Of a DNA stretch of 64,000 bases, positions 1 to 7,060 are shown piece after piece. The translations under genes and the position numbers were made by a program. The notes below the pieces were generated by a model, which saw nothing but the letters and a program-made list of their open reading frames with translations, was not told where the DNA came from and made no database searches. The stretch's first letter is position 1. Each line of letters opens with the position of its first letter. Origin of the DNA: Limosilactobacillus portuensis. GTDB lineage: Bacteria > Bacillota > Bacilli > Lactobacillales > Lactobacillaceae. The stretch is from the NCBI RefSeq assembly GCF_014838735.1, contig NZ_JABUXQ010000001.1, forward strand, positions 62,001 to 126,000, read 5' to 3'.

Positions 1-119
1 ACCTCAATGGTGACTACTCAGCAGCCAACCAAGAACGAGTTGCGGATCAATATGTAGCTAGTCGTTACGGTTCTTGGACCGCCGCCCAACAACACTGGAT
101 GGCAAATGGTTGGTATTAA
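1..119 (+). CDS. C-terminal end of an Apf-like surface protein (partial, 5' end outside window)
   Basis: Only the last 38 codons are visible; the frame starts at base 3 and stops with TAA at 117-119. The tail contains NGDYSAANQERVADQYV, then SRYGSWTAAQQHW and finishes NGWY. This Gly-Asp-Tyr...SRYGSW...W..NGWY pattern is the C-terminal module of aggregation-promoting-factor (Apf) type secreted proteins of lactobacilli, which usually follow an N-terminal signal peptide and LysM domain (not visible here). These proteins are loosely attached to the cell surface and affect cell shape and adhesion. Family assignment is from motif memory; the rest of the gene lies upstream of the window. Confidence 0.72.
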   Translation, partial: LNGDYSAANQERVADQYVASRYGSWTAAQQHWMANGWY

Positions 120-125
120 GAAGAG

Positions 126-148
126 CGTGAACCCGTAAAAAATTCACG
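126..148 (+). terminator. Small hairpin just after the Apf-like gene
   Basis: CGTGAA (126-131) pairs with TTCACG (143-148) around an A-rich loop, seven bases after the stop codon. There is no T run behind it, so it may be an mRNA 3'-end stabiliser or part of the hairpin cluster that follows rather than a classic intrinsic terminator. Confidence 0.35.
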
Positions 149-151
149 GTT

Positions 152-349
152 GATAACGATTTCTCCCGGCAGTGGTGTTTTACACCGCTGTCGGGAGTTC
201 GTTATCTCAAGTGAATTTAGGGTGAGCGCGTTTAGACTATGTTGCAGTAGAAACAATTTCTCCCGACTGGATGCTGAAAGCATCTGGGAGGGAGTTTGTT
301 GTCTCTAAGGACTTTCCTGCGAGCGCGTTTAGGCTCTGATGTATTAGAA
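152..349 (+). repeat. Two tandem copies of a diverged 97-nt hairpin unit
   Basis: Two units start near 152 and 249. Landmarks recur exactly 97 bases apart: TTTCTCCCG at 160 and 257, GAGCGCGTTTAG at 224 and 321, TAGAA at 248 and 345. Each unit starts with a long stem-loop (about 152-208 and 249-305) followed by a less structured linker. The loops and upper stems differ but both pair: the base is AACGA/TCGTT in copy 1 and AACAA/TTGTT in copy 2, a compensatory change, and the upper stem is CAGTGGTG/CACCGCTG in copy 1 and GGATGC/GCATCT in copy 2. There is no plausible coding frame. It could be a structured RNA, an mRNA 3'-end element of the Apf-like transcript, or a dispersed intergenic repeat; the function is unknown. 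Confidence 0.6.
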
Positions 350-408
350 CAGCTCTAGCAAGCTTCTGGCAAACAGAACTTAACTATATAGTCTAGAAAG
401 AATAAATC

Positions 409-450
409 GATTTTCTCGGTAGTGGTGAGTAATACCATTACCGTTTTTTT
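409..450 (+). terminator. Intrinsic terminator, related in sequence to the upstream hairpin repeats
   Basis: CGGTAGTGGT (417-426) pairs with ACCATTACCG (433-442) and is followed by seven T. The 5' part (CGATTTTCTCGGTAGTGGTG) resembles the start of repeat copy 1 (CGATTTCTCCCGGCAGTGGTG), so this looks like a third, shortened copy that kept or gained a terminator tail. It sits about 70 bases before the tmRNA gene. Nothing else is evident between 350 and 480. Confidence 0.6.
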
Positions 451-518
451 ACTTAGGAAAATTAATGCATAAATGATGCATTGTTGTTTTATCAATGTTA
501 CAATTAGTACTGTATTTT

Positions 519-889
519 GGGGATGTTTTTGGATTCGACAGGTATAGGTCGAGTTTCAATTGCGTTTCGAAGGTTGTGTCTTCGTAAAAACGCTCAGTTT
601 TAAATTATAACTGCAAACAATAATTCAAACTCTTACGCATACGCTGCCTAACAAGTAGCGCGCGTAAATCCATCCTGGGTTCGTCCATGATGCAGTGATG
701 GGTTTCATATATTAGTGGACTACGCTTAACACTCACGCTTGAAGTATTAAGAAGAGATTATCAAGCTAGTTAATCATGGTTGCCCTGATCAACGGCGTTT
801 TGATTAATGAATGCTAAATAGTTGAGATATGAACGTAGAGGTTGGAATGGCGATATGCCTGGACACGGGTTCGACTCCCGTCATCTCCA
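519..889 (+). ncRNA. ssrA: tmRNA (transfer-messenger RNA)
   Basis: tmRNA rescues ribosomes stalled on broken mRNAs and tags the nascent protein for proteolysis. The 5' end GGGGATG (519-525) pairs with CATCTCC (882-888) as the acceptor stem, A889 is the discriminator, and CCA is not encoded. The 3' part carries a tRNA-like T arm (ACGGGTTCGACTCCCGT). The tag reading frame runs from GCA at 613 to TAA at 649-651 and encodes ANNNSNSYAYAA, an Asn/Ser-rich tag ending in the ClpP-type Ala-Ala degron; lactobacillus tags commonly end YALAA, here YAYAA. A promoter is likely just upstream (TTGTTT at 484, TACTGT at 508). An intrinsic terminator follows directly. Confidence 0.95.
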
Positions 890-900
890 TTGCAGAAGGG

Positions 901-941
901 AGGCTGAGAAAAAGCTTTTGTTTTTCTCAGCCTTTTTATTT
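901..941 (+). terminator. Intrinsic terminator of ssrA
   Basis: AGGCTGAGAAAAA (901-913) pairs with TTTTTCTCAGCCT (921-933), followed by a T-rich tail. It is the end of the tmRNA transcript. Confidence 0.9.
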
Positions 942-976
942 GTAAATATCATTTATTAAGGTAGGGTGAAGAAAGT

Positions 977-1011
977 TATTTCCCGGGAAATAGTGAATTG
1001 ATTTTTATAAT
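977..1011 (+). promoter_or_regulatory. Promoter of the two-component operon with a perfect 16-bp palindrome on the -35 region
   Basis: TATAAT at 1006-1011 is a consensus -10 element 20 bases before the response regulator start. The position where a -35 box would lie is occupied by TATTTCCCGGGAAATA (977-992), a perfect palindrome centred about 33 bases upstream of the expected start of transcription. The absence of a clear -35 hexamer together with a dyad at that place suggests activator-dependent or autoregulated transcription, with the adjacent regulator as the obvious candidate (inference). Confidence 0.55.
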
Positions 1012-1031
1012 TAGTGAGGGAGAATTGTAGA

Positions 1032-1748
1032 ATGAAAATTTTGATGATTGAGGATAACCACTCAGTATGCGAAATGATGGCAATGTTTTTCAAAAAAGAG
1101 GGTTGGCAATATGAGTTCGCCTATGATGGGGTCGCGGCAGAAGAAAAATTTAGTGCTGCTCCGCATGAATGGGATGTTATTCTTTTAGATTTGAATTTAC
1201 CAAAGAAGGACGGGATGCAGGTGGCGGCCGATATTCGTCGGCTATCAACCACAGTACCCTTGATCATGCTGACTGCACGTGATTCTGAAAGTGATCAAGT
1301 ACTTGGGTTGGAGATTGGTGCGGATGATTATGTAACTAAGCCATTTAGTCCGATTACGTTAATTGCTCGTATTAAGGCTCTTCAGCGGCGTTCCCAATTA
1401 AGTACGACGCAGGGAGCACAACATCCTGATCAGGATCGTTTTGACATTAAGACTAAACATTTTAAGATGGATACTAAGACCCGTGAAGTATACATGTACG
1501 GTAAGCCAGTAAAGGATCTAACCCCAAAGGAATTTGATCTATTAAAGACATTGGCTAGCAAGCCTCGTCAGGTGTTCACCCGCTCTCAATTGCTCCAACT
1601 AGTTTGGGACTATGAATACTATGGTGATGAACGAACGGTTGACGCCCATATTAAAAAGCTTCGTCAAAAACTTGAAGCGGTTGGCCCGCAGGTAATTCAA
1701 ACAGTCTGGGGTGTTGGTTACAAGTTTGATGATGAAGGAAACGAATAA
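1032..1748 (+). CDS. OmpR/PhoB-family response regulator
   Basis: A 238-residue two-domain regulator. Residues 1-115 form a receiver: acidic pair near E7/D8, phosphoacceptor D53 in ILLDLNLP, Thr in LTARD and Lys in VTKPF. Residues about 140-235 are a winged-helix DNA-binding domain with the family-typical ELTPKEFDLL-like stretch (here DLTPKEFDLL) and RTVDAHIKKLRQKL recognition helix, ending GVGYKF. The ATG at 1032 was chosen because AGGGAG lies about 10 bases before it; an in-frame GTG at 1014 overlaps that ribosome-binding site. The stop codon overlaps the next gene's ATG by one base (TAATG), so regulator and kinase are co-translated. The signal and regulon cannot be read from the sequence. 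A perfect palindrome on its promoter may be its own binding site. Confidence 0.93.
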   Translation: MKILMIEDNHSVCEMMAMFFKKEGWQYEFAYDGVAAEEKFSAAPHEWDVILLDLNLPKKDGMQVAADIRRLSTTVPLIMLTARDSESDQVLGLEIGADDYVTKPFSPITLIARIKALQRRSQLSTTQGAQHPDQDRFDIKTKHFKMDTKTREVYMYGKPVKDLTPKEFDLLKTLASKPRQVFTRSQLLQLVWDYEYYGDERTVDAHIKKLRQKLEAVGPQVIQTVWGVGYKFDDEGNE

Positions 1749-3208
1749 TGAAGTTACTATATCGATTAATGATTGCTTTCTTTACGGTAATTATTACACT
1801 GATGACGGTTTTGAGTCTGGCTTTCATTAATGTGACTAATGAGACGATGTATCGAAATACCTGGAATCAGTTGAAAACTTATTCTGATAGCTTGGTTCAA
1901 GATGCAATTCGTTATGATACGGTTGATCATACCTTTAAGGGCTTTGAGAATCAGGCTTTATTGAGCAATGCAGCCTTGCTTTCTAACCAGCATGTTCATT
2001 TTGCAATTTTTGATGTAACACAGCGGCAGACGTTTGCTAGCAATGGCTTTGCTCCTCAAATAAGTAAGGATGATTGGAAAAAATTAAAGAAAGGCAAGAC
2101 CATTTATCTTCGACTTACACGGCCACAGATTAATAATCAAAAAGCTCACCAGTCAGCAATGACAGAAGTAATTCGCCCGTATTTCTATCATAAGAAAATG
2201 ATTGCGGTCGTTTCGATTGCTACCTTTGTCTCGGTGGTAGAAGAAAATATGCATCAGCTGAAAATTAACTTAGCAATTGCCTTTCTTATTGCTACCTTAG
2301 CTGCACTTTTAATTAGTTATCTTCTTGCTCGGTCAATTACTAAAAAAATTGATCAGCTCCGGACTGCTACTTGTCAGGTTGCTCAAGGGAATTACCATGT
2401 AAAGGTACCAGTTAACGGCAAGGATGAGGTAGATGACCTTGCCCGAAGCTTTAACCAGATGACAACTGCTCTTCGTGAGTCCGATCGGGAAATTCGGCGA
2501 CAAGAAGAACGGCGGCGAAAATTCTTGGCTGATGCTGCCCACGAAATGCGGACTCCGTTAACGACAATTAATGGATTGTTAGAAGGACTTCGGTATGATG
2601 CTATTCCTAAAGAAGATTGGAACCATAGTATTGAATTAATGCAGAACGATACTCAGCGGTTGATTCGGTTGGTTAACGACAATTTAGATTATGAGAAGAT
2701 CCGCACTAATCAAATTTCAATGGATCGGAAACTATTTGACTGTTCTGCTGTTTTAAATAATCTTAAAGAACAATTGAATAAGCGTGCCATAGAGAAAGGA
2801 GACCACATCCAATTAGATGTTCCTGAAGGCCTCCTGGTTTATGCCGATTACGATCGTTTTGTCCAAATTATGTTTAACGTTATTCAGAATGCCATTCAGT
2901 TCACCAATAAGGGACTAATTAAAATTTCGGCGCGTCGTGTTGAACGGGGATGTGAGTTTAAGATTAGCGATAATGGAATTGGGATGACAAATGATCAAGT
3001 AAAGAACATTTGGGAGCGATTCTATAAAGCTGACCAGTCACGAAGTAATCAATATAGTGAGTCAGGACTTGGTCTCCCGATCGTTCATGAATTAGTAAAT
3101 CTTCATGGCGGAAAGGTAACGGTTGAAAGTAAACCCAAAAAGGGGACAACCTTTACTATCTTTCTTCCGGATCCTCAACATGCACCGCATAGGAATAGCC
3201 AGAATTAA
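1748..3208 (+). CDS. Sensor histidine kinase, partner of the preceding regulator
   Basis: A 486-residue membrane kinase. Transmembrane helix 1 is at about residues 6-28, an extracytoplasmic sensor region of roughly 140 residues follows, and helix 2 is at about 173-194. A HAMP linker (about 195-245) leads to the dimerisation domain with the H box AAHEMRTPL (phosphorylated His265). The ATP-binding domain has an N box (VIQNAIQFT), G1 box (DNGIGM), F box (ERFYKAD) and G2 box (GLGLPIV). All catalytic motifs are intact. The extracytoplasmic region has no motif I recognise, so the ligand is unknown; it may sense envelope stress, but that is a guess. It is translationally coupled to the response regulator. 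Confidence 0.92.
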   Translation: MKLLYRLMIAFFTVIITLMTVLSLAFINVTNETMYRNTWNQLKTYSDSLVQDAIRYDTVDHTFKGFENQALLSNAALLSNQHVHFAIFDVTQRQTFASNGFAPQISKDDWKKLKKGKTIYLRLTRPQINNQKAHQSAMTEVIRPYFYHKKMIAVVSIATFVSVVEENMHQLKINLAIAFLIATLAALLISYLLARSITKKIDQLRTATCQVAQGNYHVKVPVNGKDEVDDLARSFNQMTTALRESDREIRRQEERRRKFLADAAHEMRTPLTTINGLLEGLRYDAIPKEDWNHSIELMQNDTQRLIRLVNDNLDYEKIRTNQISMDRKLFDCSAVLNNLKEQLNKRAIEKGDHIQLDVPEGLLVYADYDRFVQIMFNVIQNAIQFTNKGLIKISARRVERGCEFKISDNGIGMTNDQVKNIWERFYKADQSRSNQYSESGLGLPIVHELVNLHGGKVTVESKPKKGTTFTIFLPDPQHAPHRNSQN

Positions 3209-3304
3209 TATTTCACATTTATACCAATAATTTATTAAACGCTTTCTTATAGATAATGCAAACTTTTATTATATTTATACCATCTATTTATTTTGTGAAA
3301 ATAC

Positions 3305-3333
3305 TTGTGTAAACGTTTGCAACCGGTTATAAT
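3305..3333 (+). promoter_or_regulatory. glcU promoter with overlapping cre (CcpA) site
   Basis: -35 TTGTGT (3305-3310), a 17-base spacer and -10 TATAAT (3328-3333). TGTAAACGTTTGCA at 3308-3321 fits the catabolite-responsive-element consensus TGWAARCGYTWNCW at every position and overlaps the -35 and spacer, an arrangement expected to give CcpA repression. Confidence 0.8.
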
Positions 3334-3377
3334 ACTATCTCGTAATCAATTATTCATTTGATAGGAGAGAAATAAAG

Positions 3378-4238
3378 ATGGTTTATTTACTTGCATTAAT
3401 CCCAGCACTTGGTTGGGGGCTTATGCCATTAATCACTGGTAAGATTGGTGGTTCTGCTGTTAATCAGATGTTCGGTATCGGTGCTGGTGCCACAATCATT
3501 GGATTAGTTGCCTATGCGGTTACTCAGCCGACTGTTAGTACAACTGCTTTCTGGTTTTCTGTATTATGTGGTGCTTTATGGACGATTGGTCAGGTTGGAC
3601 AATTCGTTTCTTTTAAACGGATGGGTGTTTCAAATACCATGCCGCTTTCCACCGTTTTACAATTAGTTGGTAACTCACTAATTGGGGTTATTATCTTTGG
3701 TGAATGGCATAGTGCTCGGGCGCTTACAATCGGTTTTGTTGCATTGGCAATCGTTATTGTTGGTGCTTTGATGACATCAGTTTCTGATAGTAATTCGGAT
3801 AAGAAAGTTACTGCTAGTAACTTTATCTTCTTGTTGGTAACTACTATTGGTTACTGGGTATATTCAGCATTTCCAAAGATTCCAATCGTTGCCAATGAAA
3901 GTGCTCAAGGGATCTTCCTTCCAGAAATGCTCGGAATCCTACTTGGCTCTGTAATTTACGCAATCTGCTCTGGCAATGCTTCTTCATTCAAGCAAAAGGA
4001 ACAGTACTTAAACATTCTCGGTGGTCTTTCATGGGGAATTGCCGCCTTTGCTTATATCTTTTCTGCTAAGGCCCTTGGTGTTACCGAAGCATTCATCTTT
4101 ACCCAACTGAATGTTATTATTGCAACCTTTGGTGGAATTTGGATTCTTCACGAACACAAGAGTCACCGCGAAATGACTTACACCATTTGGGGAATTGTTT
4201 TGATCGTTGTTGGTAGTATCGCTACTGCCTTTGCATAA
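3378..4238 (+). CDS. glcU: GRP-family sugar (glucose/ribose) uptake permease
   Basis: A 286-residue, very hydrophobic protein with about ten predicted transmembrane helices, matching the length and layout of the glucose/ribose porter family (GlcU/RbsU): N-terminal LALIPALGWGLMPLITGKIGG, a central loop around SDSNSDKKV, and a C-terminal ILHEHKS before the last helix. Members import glucose or ribose by proton-linked, non-phosphorylating transport, so the sugar then needs a kinase; that fits heterofermentative lactobacilli, which depend little on PTS glucose uptake. AGGAGAG lies eight bases before the ATG. It is monocistronic between a cre-overlapped promoter and a strong terminator. Substrate choice between glucose and ribose cannot be settled from sequence. 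Confidence 0.82.
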   Translation: MVYLLALIPALGWGLMPLITGKIGGSAVNQMFGIGAGATIIGLVAYAVTQPTVSTTAFWFSVLCGALWTIGQVGQFVSFKRMGVSNTMPLSTVLQLVGNSLIGVIIFGEWHSARALTIGFVALAIVIVGALMTSVSDSNSDKKVTASNFIFLLVTTIGYWVYSAFPKIPIVANESAQGIFLPEMLGILLGSVIYAICSGNASSFKQKEQYLNILGGLSWGIAAFAYIFSAKALGVTEAFIFTQLNVIIATFGGIWILHEHKSHREMTYTIWGIVLIVVGSIATAFA

Positions 4239-4259
4239 TCAAGAAAATCATTTAAAAAT

Positions 4260-4307
4260 AAAATGGTCTTGTCGTAGCATCATTGCTTCGGCAAGACCAT
4301 TTTTGAT
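4260..4307. terminator. Bidirectional intrinsic terminator after glcU
   Basis: AAATGGTCTTGTCGTAGCA (4261-4279) pairs with TGCTTCGGCAAGACCATTT (4284-4302), followed by T on the plus strand and preceded by A-rich sequence that gives T on the other strand. It can serve the convergent rpn gene as well. Confidence 0.88.
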
Positions 4308-4324
4308 TAGTTATTGGAAAAATA

Positions 4325-4645
4325 TTACTTTAACAGTCTTAGAGCTTCTTGATAATACTGGGTAGCCTGACTAGGATCCATTTTCCGAATATTAATTAAA
4401 AAGTTTTCCACTTGTGCTTGATTTTGACCACTTTGAATTAAGTCAGTCACTAGCGAAAGACGCTCCTTAGCTTGGCCTTCCTTACGGCCATCTTCACGAC
4501 CTTGTTCACGACCCTCTTTCAGTCCTTGTTCGTGTCCCTCGTGCCGACCTTCTTTTAACCCTTGTTGTCGGCCGAGTTCATGGCCTTCTCTAACAGCTTC
4601 ATTCCGTTCGTTCTCGATATCCATTTCGTATAATGAGCGTTGCAT
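4325..4645 (-). CDS. Candidate intragenic small Rpn protein (C-terminal 106 residues of Rpn, own start)
   Basis: Inside rpn, on the minus strand, GGAGG (complement of 4655-4659) stands nine bases before an in-frame ATG at 4645-4643 (Met213 of the long protein). That is a full anti-16S match at good spacing, stronger than many true gene starts in this window. Translation would give 106 residues (starting MQRSLYEMDIENERNEA) that lack the nuclease domain but keep the Gly/Glu/Arg repeat and C-terminal helices. In E. coli, rpn genes are known to make such a C-terminal small protein that oligomerises with and blocks the toxic full-length nuclease. Its existence here is inference from the start signal and the domain split; chance SD-like sequence in GGA-AGG-rich codons is the alternative. 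Confidence 0.55.
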   Translation of the reverse strand: MQRSLYEMDIENERNEAVREGHELGRQQGLKEGRHEGHEQGLKEGREQGREDGRKEGQAKERLSLVTDLIQSGQNQAQVENFLINIRKMDPSQATQYYQEALRLLK

Positions 4646-5281
4646 ATATTCTTTCCTCCATTTCCGGTTTTGTTTTACAAAACAGATTCTTTGCCTTAAT
4701 TTTATAATGAAATCATCATCTTCATCAAGCTTTCGGTTGGCTAACAAATCTAATACACGTTGCAATTTTGGACCGACAGTTTTCTGAAGACTAGTGATGT
4801 CAAAGAAGAGAGTCTGCTCACTATCTTGGTATGGATAGTTGGGGTAGGCCTCAATGCCACGCTTAACCTTATAACGCTGTTCGCCCAGGCCAAAGGGATC
4901 AAAACAACAGAAGAAAATAACAAACGTATTATCTGCTTGACTGTAGTTCTGGCCTTTAGTGTATGCGGCTGTTGATAGGCTAGATTGGTAGAAGCGGTTT
5001 CGTTGGGGGAGATTATGGTGATCTGCAACCTGCATTTCAATATCGTAGTGATTATTGTCCCGATCTTCGATGTAGATATCAAAACGGACGCTTTTAGCAT
5101 CGTAAGTACTCTTGATTTCCTGCTGACTATTGAGCACTTTGATATCTTTAATTACGAGTTCGGGAAAGATTCGTCGCAGTAATTCCAAGGTAATTTGCGG
5201 ATCGAGAAAGACCTTGCTAAAGACAAAGTCGTCAGTTAATCCTGCCTCTTCCCAACGCTTTTCTAAATTTGATTTTGCCAT
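4325..5281 (-). CDS. rpn: Rpn-family PD-(D/E)XK nuclease (recombination-promoting nuclease / transposase-like)
   Basis: A 318-residue member of the Rpn/TIGR01784 family. The N-terminal part (about 1-200) is the nuclease domain: D68 in VRFDIYIED and E82-x-Q84 in YDIEMQ form the PD-(D/E)XK-type catalytic core, followed by QSSLSTAAYTKG, FVIFFCCFDPFG and a RQRICFV helix, all typical of the family. Residues 224-270 are a charged, Gly-rich repeat region (EGHELGRQQGLKEG, EGREQGREDG), then a C-terminal helical region. Related E. coli proteins are DNA endonucleases implicated in recombination and antiphage defence. AAGGAG precedes the ATG by five bases. It is monocistronic and divergent from pgi. A second, in-frame start with its own ribosome-binding site lies at codon 213 (separate entry). 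Confidence 0.87.
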   Translation of the reverse strand: MAKSNLEKRWEEAGLTDDFVFSKVFLDPQITLELLRRIFPELVIKDIKVLNSQQEIKSTYDAKSVRFDIYIEDRDNNHYDIEMQVADHHNLPQRNRFYQSSLSTAAYTKGQNYSQADNTFVIFFCCFDPFGLGEQRYKVKRGIEAYPNYPYQDSEQTLFFDITSLQKTVGPKLQRVLDLLANRKLDEDDDFIIKLRQRICFVKQNRKWRKEYMQRSLYEMDIENERNEAVREGHELGRQQGLKEGRHEGHEQGLKEGREQGREDGRKEGQAKERLSLVTDLIQSGQNQAQVENFLINIRKMDPSQATQYYQEALRLLK

Positions 5282-5301
5282 ATGCTACTCCTTACATTAA
5301 T

Positions 5302-5319
5302 TTAGGGAACACTCCCTAA
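5302..5319. promoter_or_regulatory. Inverted repeat between rpn and pgi
   Basis: TTAGGGA (5302-5308), four bases, TCCCTAA (5313-5319): a perfect 7-bp dyad. On the minus strand it lies just upstream of the rpn ribosome-binding site, near a possible -10 (TATATT), so it could be an operator or a short 5'-UTR hairpin of rpn. No known operator consensus is recognised. Confidence 0.4.
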
Positions 5320-5375
5320 TATAGATAGACGGAAAAACCCCAGGAAAGCATTAATTTTGTATTTAGCAATTCTAA

Positions 5376-5404
5376 TTGAAAACGGCTTCATGGTTCGGTA
5401 TGAT
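5376..5404 (+). promoter_or_regulatory. pgi promoter with cre-like site
   Basis: -35 TTGAAA (5376-5381), 17-base spacer, -10 TATGAT (5399-5404). TGAAAACGGCTTCA (5377-5390) is a symmetric cre-like element with one mismatch to the WTGNAANCGNWNNCA consensus and overlaps the -35, which suggests carbon-source control of pgi. Confidence 0.65.
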
Positions 5405-5441
5405 TAGGAGTGTAAATACAATTAAGAAAGAAGTTCTGGAA

Positions 5442-6800
5442 ATGACACATATTTCATTTGATCGTACAGGCTTAAAGAAATTCGTTAACGATAACGAATT
5501 AGGCGAAATGCAAGCAATGGTGAATGCGGCGGATGATGAATTACGCAACGGTACTGGTGCCGGAGCTGACTTCCGTGACTGGCTCCACTTGCCAACTGAC
5601 TATGATAAGGAAGAGTTTGCGCGGATTAAAGCCGCTGCCAAGAAGATTCAATCAGATTCAGATATCTTAGTGGTCATCGGGATTGGTGGTTCTTACCTTG
5701 GAGCCCGGATGGCAGTTGACTTCTTGCACAATACCTTCTACCAAGCCCAAAAGGCTGCAGACCGGAAGTATCCATTAGTACTCTTTGCTGGCAATTCCTT
5801 AAGTTCAACCTATGTTCATGACTTAATCGAATTAATTGGCGACAAGGACTTCTCCGTCAACGTCGTTTCCAAGTCCGGAACCACCACTGAACCATCAATT
5901 GCTTTCCGGATCTTCAAGAACCTCTTGATTAAGAAGTATGGCGAAGATGAAGCTAACAAGCGGATCTACGCTACCACCGATAAAGCTAAGGGGGCTTTAA
6001 AGACCGAAGCCGATGCCCACGGCTATGAAAGCTTTGTCATCCAAGACGGGATCGGTGGTCGTTACTCCGTCCTTTCTCCAGTTGGTCTCTTACCAATTGC
6101 CGTTTCTGGTGGCGACATTGACCAGTTAATGGCCGGAGCCGCTCAAGCAGAAAAGGACTACACGGATCCAAAACTGGAAAACAACGAAGCTTACCAATAC
6201 GCTGCTTACCGGAACATCCTTTACCGGAAGGGCTACGAAACCGAATTGCTCGAAAACTACGAACCAAACATGACCATGTTTGCCGAATGGTGGAAGCAAT
6301 TAGCCGGTGAATCTGAAGGGAAGGATCACAAGGGCATTTACCCATCCAGTGCTAACTTCACGACTGACCTGCACTCACTTGGTCAATACATCCAAGAAGG
6401 TCGGCGGTTCTTGATGGAAACCGTAGTTAAGTTAGACCAGCCTAACCACGATATGGAAATCCCAAGCGAACCGGATAACCTGGATGGCTTAGGCTACTTG
6501 GAAGGTAAGACCATGGACTTTGCCAACACCAAGGCTTATGAAGCAGTTGTGGCTGCTCATACTGCCGGTGGGGTACCAGTAATGACAGTTCACATCCCTA
6601 AGGAAGACGAATACACGCTTGGTTACCTGATTTACTTCTTTGAAGTGGCGATGGGAATCTCCGGCTACCTTAATGGGATCAACCCATTCAACCAACCAGG
6701 CGTGGAAGCATACAAGGTTAACATGTTTGGCCTGTTAGGCAAGCCAGGTTACGAAGAGATCGGCAAGAAGCTGCGGGCTGAAATGGACGAGAATAAGTAA
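5442..6800 (+). CDS. pgi: Glucose-6-phosphate isomerase
   Basis: A 452-residue cytosolic enzyme interconverting glucose-6-phosphate and fructose-6-phosphate. Diagnostic motifs are present: [13 protein letters not shown] (phosphate-binding, about residues 78-90), [10 protein letters not shown] (about 144-153), [14 protein letters not shown] (about 205-218) and [11 protein letters not shown] near the C terminus. The length matches Firmicute Pgi (about 450). The ATG at 5442 starts the conserved protein ([13 protein letters not shown]); an earlier in-frame TTG lies within the -35 box and cannot be the start. Codons are richer in C at third positions than neighbouring genes, as expected for a highly expressed gene. 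In heterofermenters it links the phosphoketolase route to fructose and to sugar phosphates for the wall. A 67-codon ORF starts immediately after the stop. Confidence 0.96.
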   Translation: MTHISFDRTGLKKFVNDNELGEMQAMVNAADDELRNGTGAGADFRDWLHLPTDYDKEEFARIKAAAKKIQSDSDILVVIGIGGSYLGARMAVDFLHNTFYQAQKAADRKYPLVLFAGNSLSSTYVHDLIELIGDKDFSVNVVSKSGTTTEPSIAFRIFKNLLIKKYGEDEANKRIYATTDKAKGALKTEADAHGYESFVIQDGIGGRYSVLSPVGLLPIAVSGGDIDQLMAGAAQAEKDYTDPKLENNEAYQYAAYRNILYRKGYETELLENYEPNMTMFAEWWKQLAGESEGKDHKGIYPSSANFTTDLHSLGQYIQEGRRFLMETVVKLDQPNHDMEIPSEPDNLDGLGYLEGKTMDFANTKAYEAVVAAHTAGGVPVMTVHIPKEDEYTLGYLIYFFEVAMGISGYLNGINPFNQPGVEAYKVNMFGLLGKPGYEEIGKKLRAEMDENK

Positions 6801-7004
6801 ATGAATCGTCAGCAACTCAATAAGCAACGTCATCATCTGCAGATGCGAATTGCTGTTTGGTGTGTTTTGACAATTTGCTTTACGATTTTAAATACGTTCA
6901 AACTAATCCCATTCTTGCAGTGGGTTATGTGGATCGCAGCACTATATACCTTTATTTTGATTATTATTTGGGTTTATTTGACGATCCAACTGATGAAAAA
7001 ATAG
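6801..7004 (+). CDS. Small two-helix membrane protein, unknown function
   Basis: A 67-residue protein starting directly at the base after the pgi stop codon. A basic N terminus (NRQQLNKQRHHLQMR) precedes two hydrophobic segments at about 17-35 and 40-62, predicting a small inner-membrane hairpin protein with a short basic C terminus (MKK). No separate ribosome-binding site is obvious, so translation is probably coupled to pgi by termination-reinitiation. I recognise no family. It is followed by a terminator shared with the convergent gene. Confidence 0.6.
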   Translation: MNRQQLNKQRHHLQMRIAVWCVLTICFTILNTFKLIPFLQWVMWIAALYTFILIIIWVYLTIQLMKK

Positions 7005-7006
7005 AA

Positions 7007-7050
7007 GAACCATTCAGAAACTTTGCTAGTTTCTGAATGGCTCTTATTTT
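7007..7050. terminator. Bidirectional terminator between pgi operon and the GlnL-like regulator
   Basis: CATTCAGAAAC (7011-7021) pairs with GTTTCTGAATG (7029-7039); T-rich stretches lie on the plus-strand side. It serves converging transcripts. Confidence 0.8.
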
Positions 7051-7060
7051 TAATAATCAT

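Noticed and set aside
224-335. The repeated GAGCGCGTTTAG segments as a CRISPR-like array
   Set aside because: Only two copies, 97 bases apart, embedded in larger hairpin units; no spacer-repeat regularity and no cas genes.
4500-4610. The Gly/Glu/Arg repeats of Rpn as an expanding DNA tandem repeat
   Set aside because: The units vary in length and codon use (EGHELGRQQGLKEG, EGREQGREDG); the repetition is at protein level with no exact DNA unit, so slippage expansion is not supported.
5376-5441. A longer pgi protein starting at TTG 5376
   Set aside because: That codon is part of the -35 box, and the extra residues are not part of the conserved enzyme.
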